From an uncultured Saprospiraceae bacterium (lineage in GTDB: Bacteria > Bacteroidota > Bacteroidia > Chitinophagales > Saprospiraceae), in the NCBI GenBank assembly GCA_937941765.1, contig CALDGQ010000117.1, positions 37,228 to 101,227 of the forward strand: 64,000 nt of DNA. Reading direction: 5' to 3'. The notes under the pieces are model-generated. The model was not told the origin of the DNA and searched no databases. It saw only the letters and a list, made by a program, of their open reading frames with translations. Every line of letters begins with the position of its first letter. Within the stretch, counting starts at the first letter, position 1. This document shows, piece by piece, positions 60,000 to 64,000 of the stretch. Position numbers and translations under genes: made by a program.

Positions 60000-62478
60000 G
60001 ATGTTTCTTTATTGTTTCTATAAATTTACGAATGTATTTTTGGTAAAATTCGGCTGTATTAATTCTTTCTAGTCCATAGTAAGTTTTATTCGAAATATTG
60101 GTCGGACCTCCTTCCATTTCTATTTCGTTTGATTTATTTAATGTATGCTCATAAAATCTAATGAGCGGACCTGTATATTTTCCAGCTTCATGATGAGGCC
60201 TTGTTATTTTCATCAATGTAGAACTTGGTCTATAAAAGTAATCGTTACCTGCAAATACTTCTTCCGTTGCCATTCCCAATTTCGGTCCAACTGTACTCGC
60301 AAGATAAATTGTTGGGATATCAGGATCACTACTTTTTAACACTAAAATTCCGGAACGCGTGTTTTCCACAGTGCTCCCATCTTCAAATGAATAGGTATCA
60401 TTAATGCTATCTTTAGTTGCAGCTATTTTCTTTATCTTTCCAATTGGTGGTCTTTTGGACTTCAGTTTCAAATCCCCTTGATCATTTAAAAACAAATAAT
60501 GAGCACCAATGATAAAATGAAATTGATAAGCAACATATGAAAAACTCACCTTCTCAATATTTTTGTAAATAACTATTGATTCATTATTTAGTTCTTTGGT
60601 CATAGCACTTTGTTCTTCCAACATTTTCAATCGATGTGTTTGAATTTGTTCCTGCTGATAAGTCACATCCAATATTTTTCCATCCATTGTAATTCTTCGA
60701 TACTTCCGTCCTAAAATCATAATAAAAGAAAAATTAAAATAAACACAAATCGGTTTGTCGTATTTTGGAAAGGACTTAAACGTGATTTCAATTTTACTAT
60801 TAAGGTCAATATTAAATAACTCAATCTTTTGGACCAATGGCATATATGAAAACAAAATCAACTCACCTTTCGAATTTCTTCCTACATTATAAATGGATGC
60901 AGTATCTGGTAAATCTCCTGTTACAAATTGATAACCTTTTAAGTGTCGAGATACATTGGTATCGCCACGTCGACCTACTTTTTTGTATAAATTCGCATCT
61001 TTATTTATTTTATAAATTTCTCCGTCCAAATACATTGCTACATCACAATTGCCAGGACTTGGTGTCAATAATGGAAATTGACCTTTATTTCTATTATTTT
61101 TTATAGGACTTCTTGATTTTTTTCTTTTTACATTTTCGTGTTCCGTCCATAATTGCTCAACTGGCAATATCAAAGATTGATGCAATTTTTTTCCTGTTCT
61201 GTATTTTTTATAAACTTCAATTCCTCCATCAGTCGATGGATGAATCCAATAGTCGATTGGGTAATTGTGAGCGCTCAAAAATTCTTTTACTTCCGCATCT
61301 TCAGCTGTCTCTTTTAGTGAAATAAAAAACACTTCTTTGTCTTCAACTTCAATACGCTTGAAAAGCGCTTCCAAACCAGCAGCGGCTGACATACTCGTAT
61401 TTAATACATTCATTGCATCCAAAATGCCTAATATATAATCGGTTTCAAATGAGTAATGTTTATTTCCAACTCCAAAACAGATGTGGTCATGTTCTGATTT
61501 TGGGTTGTTGCAAATAGCCAATAACATCGCCATTGAAATCACATGAACATTTCCCCAGTTTTTCAAAGAAACATCAACAATTATTACACGTGTCTGATTG
61601 TTTTTGGTAGGCGGTGCTTCTCTGTTGAAAAATAACGCTTCATTATTCGCTAATCGAGACAAGAAAGTAATGTCTTCATTCGCAAATTCAGAAGTCAATA
61701 ATTTATCAAAAGAACCTTTGTTAGTGATATCCGCAACTCCTCCAAAAGGTTGACCACTGGATACCCGATGATGCATTGGAATATTGACCGTACTCCAAAT
61801 TCGTTTTATCAAAGCACCTACTTTATTGGTTTGAGGATTTTGTAGCAACTGTGTGACCAAATCAATTTCTCCTTCATCACTTTCACTTTCAAAATCTTCC
61901 AGTTCCAACTCAAAAGCTTTAGGAGAAAAACCTAACATTGCTTTTTCAATATCTGCTATCGTTTTAAACCGCTTATGAAGTAATGCGATGATTTTGAATT
62001 CAGAATGTGCAAACCCTTGTCCAAGTGGATGTCTCAATCGAAAACCTGGTAATTTATATGCCTTTTTAAATTCTTTTACAAGTGGAACACTATTCTTTAT
62101 AGACAACCGATTGTGACTGTTTTCAAAGATAGTTTGAAATAAAACATTACGTTTATGACCAGTTCTATATTCTTGCGGAAGTGATTTTAATAAGTTGAGA
62201 AAAGCAAATCCATCACTCATTTCATCTTCAAAATTGAGATGCTTTGCAAACACTAACTTTAATGAATCTAAAATGGTATCACTATTATTCGTAGCAGCAA
62301 TGGCTAATAATAAGGGTCCGAATCTTGGCAATCCTTCCAATGACAATACTTCTAACATTTCAAGTACTTGCTCCGTGAACGCAATCGTCTGATCACCAGG
62401 AATGGCAATCACCGTCTGTGCATCTTCCCATTGCCAGAAATACTCGTGATAAGATTGAAAATATTGTTGAAAATCCAT
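59989..62478 (-). CDS. vWA-beta-propeller protein of a MoxR-vWA-beta-propeller ternary system
   Basis: 829 residues with no signal peptide. The N-terminal about 230 residues are helical. Then comes the pre-vWA motif GGVADITNKGSFDKLLTSEFAN (typically DIxxRGSLDRLLxSE) and a vWA-like domain with VIIVDVSLKNWGN (MIDAS Asp at about residue 302; the third MIDAS Ser is replaced, so metal binding may be altered). From about residue 455 a beta-propeller-like region begins with CDVAMYLDGEIYKINKDANLYKKVGRRG and blade-like strands to the end. No AAA ATPase is visible in the window, although the family works with a MoxR-type one. The gene is followed directly by the bpX/TPR gene; an IS110-family element lies upstream. 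Confidence 0.75.
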   Translation of the reverse strand: MDFQQYFQSYHEYFWQWEDAQTVIAIPGDQTIAFTEQVLEMLEVLSLEGLPRFGPLLLAIAATNNSDTILDSLKLVFAKHLNFEDEMSDGFAFLNLLKSLPQEYRTGHKRNVLFQTIFENSHNRLSIKNSVPLVKEFKKAYKLPGFRLRHPLGQGFAHSEFKIIALLHKRFKTIADIEKAMLGFSPKAFELELEDFESESDEGEIDLVTQLLQNPQTNKVGALIKRIWSTVNIPMHHRVSSGQPFGGVADITNKGSFDKLLTSEFANEDITFLSRLANNEALFFNREAPPTKNNQTRVIIVDVSLKNWGNVHVISMAMLLAICNNPKSEHDHICFGVGNKHYSFETDYILGILDAMNVLNTSMSAAAGLEALFKRIEVEDKEVFFISLKETAEDAEVKEFLSAHNYPIDYWIHPSTDGGIEVYKKYRTGKKLHQSLILPVEQLWTEHENVKRKKSRSPIKNNRNKGQFPLLTPSPGNCDVAMYLDGEIYKINKDANLYKKVGRRGDTNVSRHLKGYQFVTGDLPDTASIYNVGRNSKGELILFSYMPLVQKIELFNIDLNSKIEITFKSFPKYDKPICVYFNFSFIMILGRKYRRITMDGKILDVTYQQEQIQTHRLKMLEEQSAMTKELNNESIVIYKNIEKVSFSYVAYQFHFIIGAHYLFLNDQGDLKLKSKRPPIGKIKKIAATKDSINDTYSFEDGSTVENTRSGILVLKSSDPDIPTIYLASTVGPKLGMATEEVFAGNDYFYRPSSTLMKITRPHHEAGKYTGPLIRFYEHTLNKSNEIEMEGGPTNISNKTYYGLERINTAEFYQKYIRKFIETIKKHHVT

Positions 62479-62577
62479 TGTACTGTTTAGTTATAAAACT
62501 TTGAAAAAAACAAAGTTTCAGTTTAACTCAAATTTTTCACGTTTTGTTCTGCGATTTCCATACGTGATTTTTCACCT

Positions 62578-62661
62578 ACTCCTTCTGCGATTTTCTGCGA
62601 CTTCCGCGTGAGGAATTTCACGAAACAAGATTCTTTGTGATCTCTATTTCTTATGTGATCT
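62578..62661. repeat. Long palindromic repeat, copy 2 (right of the bpX genes), interrupted
   Basis: The stretch CTTCTGCGA...GCGACTTCCGCGTGAGG...TTTCACGAAACAAGATTCTTTGTGA...TTTCTTATGTGATCT follows the right half of copy 1 (58190-58260). Similarity stops sharply after GTGATCT at 62661; copy 1 continues TTGTGGTAAAAAC. The break coincides with the predicted left end of the IS110 element, so the rest of the repeat should lie beyond the element, to the right of the window. The left arm of the dyad is not clearly present in this copy. Confidence 0.7.
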
Positions 62662-62663
62662 CG

Positions 62664-62671
62664 TATGTTTG
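62664..62671 (+). promoter_or_regulatory. -7 promoter element just inside the IS110 left end
   Basis: TATGTTTG is a perfect TAnnTTTG match, starting about 3 bp inside the inferred left end. No good -33 TTG lies at proper distance on the flanking side. In the circular form of the element the right end would supply that upstream part, so this could be a junction promoter for the bridge RNA and transposase. Confidence 0.45.
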
Positions 62672-62719
62672 TACTAAGGTCAAAAGAACCAAAAAAGTTA
62701 TTTGAAATTTTATTAATAT

Positions 62720-62915
62720 AGCACCACTTGAGACAGAAGTGAAATGTGACAAAACAACATTTTCAACAATGTATGTACACACAAAGATATACTCTGTTTT
62801 GAGGAGGTTCTCTAGAGTCTGAATAGTACTTATGGCGTTACTTGCTTCCAATGGAAAAATCAGTAGCAGCACGAATAAAACACGAGACAAGACGTAGAGA
62901 GATCCGCTTTTTTAA
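62720..62915 (+). ncRNA. Candidate IS110 bridge RNA
   Basis: The non-coding left end can be folded into two consecutive loops. Loop 1 (target-binding type): basal stem CTTGAGACAGA (62727-62737) with TCTGTTTTGAG (62793-62803), 11 bp with three G-U pairs; apical hairpin ACATT/AATGT (62757-62761, 62768-62772); guide-like strands ATGTGA (62744-62749) and CACAAAGAT (62780-62788) on either side. Loop 2 (donor-binding type): basal stem TTCTCTA (62808-62814) with TAGAGAG (62895-62901); apical stem GTTACT/AGTAGC (62837-62842, 62862-62867) with inner TTCC/GGAA; 3' strand containing ACGAGA (62882-62887). It ends near a T-run at 62908-62913. Order and size fit known IS110 bridge RNAs (about 177 nt in IS621). 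Structure is by hand. Confidence 0.6.
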
Positions 62916-62933
62916 ATAATTAAACATTTCAAA

Positions 62934-64000
62934 ATGAATGCTTCAAAAACTCAAGTAAAAGTAATTAAACAAAACGTAGGTGTCGACATTTCCAAGGATG
63001 ATTTTAAGGTATGCTTTTTCTATTTGGATTCAAATGGTAAGAAGTTCATCAAGGGAAGTAGGACCTTTAAAAATACTTCAGCTGGATTTTTAGCATTTAT
63101 GAAATGGGTAGAGAAAAAACGAACTGCAGAATTGGCAGTTTGTGTTACAGTAGAAGCAACTGGGATCTATCACGAAAATCTAGTTCATTTTCTTAATTCC
63201 AATAATTATGCTGTGAGTGTAGTGCTTCCAAATCAATCAAAAGCTTATGCAAAAAGTCTTAATCTGAAAACTAAAACAGATAAAGTAGATGCTAAAATGC
63301 TAGGTCAATTTGGAATTGAAAGGGATTTGATTGAGTGGGAACCTGCTAGTCCCAAAATGCGGGAGATCAAGCAGTTAACGCGAGAAAGAGAAAGTTTGTT
63401 AGGAGAAAAAGTAGCGCTTAGCAACAAGATTCATGCTTTAAATTATTCTTTTGAAGCTAATAAATCGGTCCTAAAGAGGAACAAAGCTCGTCTTAAAATG
63501 ATGATGAAGCATCTCAAGGATGTGGAAAAAGAAATTGAAAAAACTATTGCTGAAGATGAAATACTTAACAATAAAGTTGCAAAAATCACTAAGATAAAAG
63601 GAGTTGGTGTGATAACTGTGGCGACGTTAATTGCAGAAACAAATGGGTTTAAACTTTTCACTTCTTTAAGCCAGTTAATCAGTTATGCTGGTTACGATGT
63701 GGTTGAAAGAGAATCTGGATCATCCATTAAAGGTAAGACCAGAATTTCTAAAAAAGGAAATAATCATATACGGAGGGCATTGCATTTTCCGGCTATTTCT
63801 GCAGTCAAACATGAACCGGCATTTAAACAACTATTTGAAAGAATTTTGGGCCGATCTTTTATAAAAATGAAAGCATATGTTGCTGTCCAAAGAAAGCTCT
63901 TGGTTCTAGTTTATACACTTTATAAAAATGATACTATTTATGATCAAAACTATTTGGAAAATCTAAAGAAAAATTGTCTAGAAAAGGATAGGCAGGAAAC
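62934..64000 (+). CDS. IS110-family DEDD transposase/recombinase (3' end outside the window)
   Basis: 355 complete codons are visible with no stop before the window edge. The RuvC-like N-terminal domain has the four acidic residues in VGVDISKDDF (D18), VTVEATGIYH (E74) and TKTDKVDAKML (D116, D119). A coiled-coil region (about 140-215) links to the Transposase_20 domain: KIKGVGVITVATLIAETNGFKLF, LISYAGYDVVERESGSSIKGKTRISKKGNNHIRRALHFPAISA. The serine S261 in the ESGSS segment is at the position of the family's catalytic Ser. The start ATG at 62934 is preceded by non-coding sequence. The C-terminal tail is missing only because the window ends. IS110 recombinases use bridge RNAs to choose the target. 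Confidence 0.93.
   Translation, partial: MNASKTQVKVIKQNVGVDISKDDFKVCFFYLDSNGKKFIKGSRTFKNTSAGFLAFMKWVEKKRTAELAVCVTVEATGIYHENLVHFLNSNNYAVSVVLPNQSKAYAKSLNLKTKTDKVDAKMLGQFGIERDLIEWEPASPKMREIKQLTRERESLLGEKVALSNKIHALNYSFEANKSVLKRNKARLKMMMKHLKDVEKEIEKTIAEDEILNNKVAKITKIKGVGVITVATLIAETNGFKLFTSLSQLISYAGYDVVERESGSSIKGKTRISKKGNNHIRRALHFPAISAVKHEPAFKQLFERILGRSFIKMKAYVAVQRKLLVLVYTLYKNDTIYDQNYLENLKKNCLEKDRQE

Larger units (their letters stand above)
62662..64000 (+). mobile_element. IS110-family insertion sequence (right end outside the window)
   Basis: The left boundary is placed just after GTGATCT (62661), where the palindromic repeat breaks off. A 272-bp non-coding left end precedes an IS110 DEDD transposase that is still open at the window edge. 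IS110 elements lack long terminal inverted repeats and recombine at a short core, so boundaries cannot be seen from symmetry alone; here the interrupted repeat gives the clue. A CT dinucleotide at 62660-62661 is the proposed core. Confidence 0.7.

Noticed and set aside
62651..62890. Minus-strand ORF of 79 codons upstream of the IS110 transposase
   Set aside because: It runs across the inferred left boundary and antisense to the two-loop structure, has no homologue-like motif, and its codon use looks random.

Overview
The window looks like a chromosomal segment of a low-GC Bacteroidota, most likely from the Saprospira/Lewinella side of the phylum (inference). Supporting signs are several secreted proteins ending in type A type IX secretion (T9SS) sorting domains, a PorT-like T9SS protein next to ubiE, promoters of the Bacteroidota TAnnTTTG type, almost no Shine-Dalgarno sites, and menaquinone rather than ubiquinone-style neighbours. 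No rRNA, tRNA or CRISPR array was seen.

Layout. 0-7.4 kb: a cut-off unknown gene, an erythromycin-esterase-like exported protein, a HelD-type helicase, a small exported protein, a START-domain protein, a tandem hairpin repeat, ychF and acpH. 7.6-13.6 kb: two paralogous secreted LRR/MopE-motif/T9SS proteins and a small lipoprotein bracketed by matching hairpins. 13.6-20 kb: porT and ubiE (overlapping), a structured non-coding stretch, gyrA and a TPR protein. 20-26 kb: nhaC, two unrecognised genes, a radical SAM protein, a di-haem peroxidase and two copies of a composite palindromic element. 26-37 kb: a complete ammonium assimilation cluster, glnK-amt-gltB-gltD-glnII (PII, ammonium channel, GOGAT, type II glutamine synthetase). 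37-49 kb: a third LRR/T9SS paralogue, envelope proteins, tspO, an SDR enzyme, a 111-bp triple tandem repeat, a truncated regulatory-domain gene with a tiny membrane ORF, an RluA-type pseudouridine synthase and an ERI1-like exonuclease. 49-58 kb: a Spy-like T9SS protein, a large coiled-coil protein, a PlsB-like acyltransferase, engB, a beta-barrel protein and a phosphoesterase.

58.3-64 kb is the most interesting part. Two overlapping genes encode a bpX/TPR protein and a vWA-propeller protein of the MoxR-vWA-beta-propeller ternary (conflict-type) systems; no MoxR ATPase is visible. The pair sits between two direct copies of a palindromic repeat. The right-hand copy is interrupted by an IS110-family element whose transposase is open to the window edge. 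The roughly 270-bp non-coding left end of that element can be folded into the two-loop layout of an IS110 bridge RNA: a target-binding loop, then a donor-binding loop. Guide-like strands in these loops match the interrupted repeat and the element's own left end. This is inference from reading the sequence, but it makes specific, checkable predictions.

The intergenic regions are unusually rich in palindromic repeats of several unrelated families. They are listed individually because one of them appears to be the target of the IS110 element.
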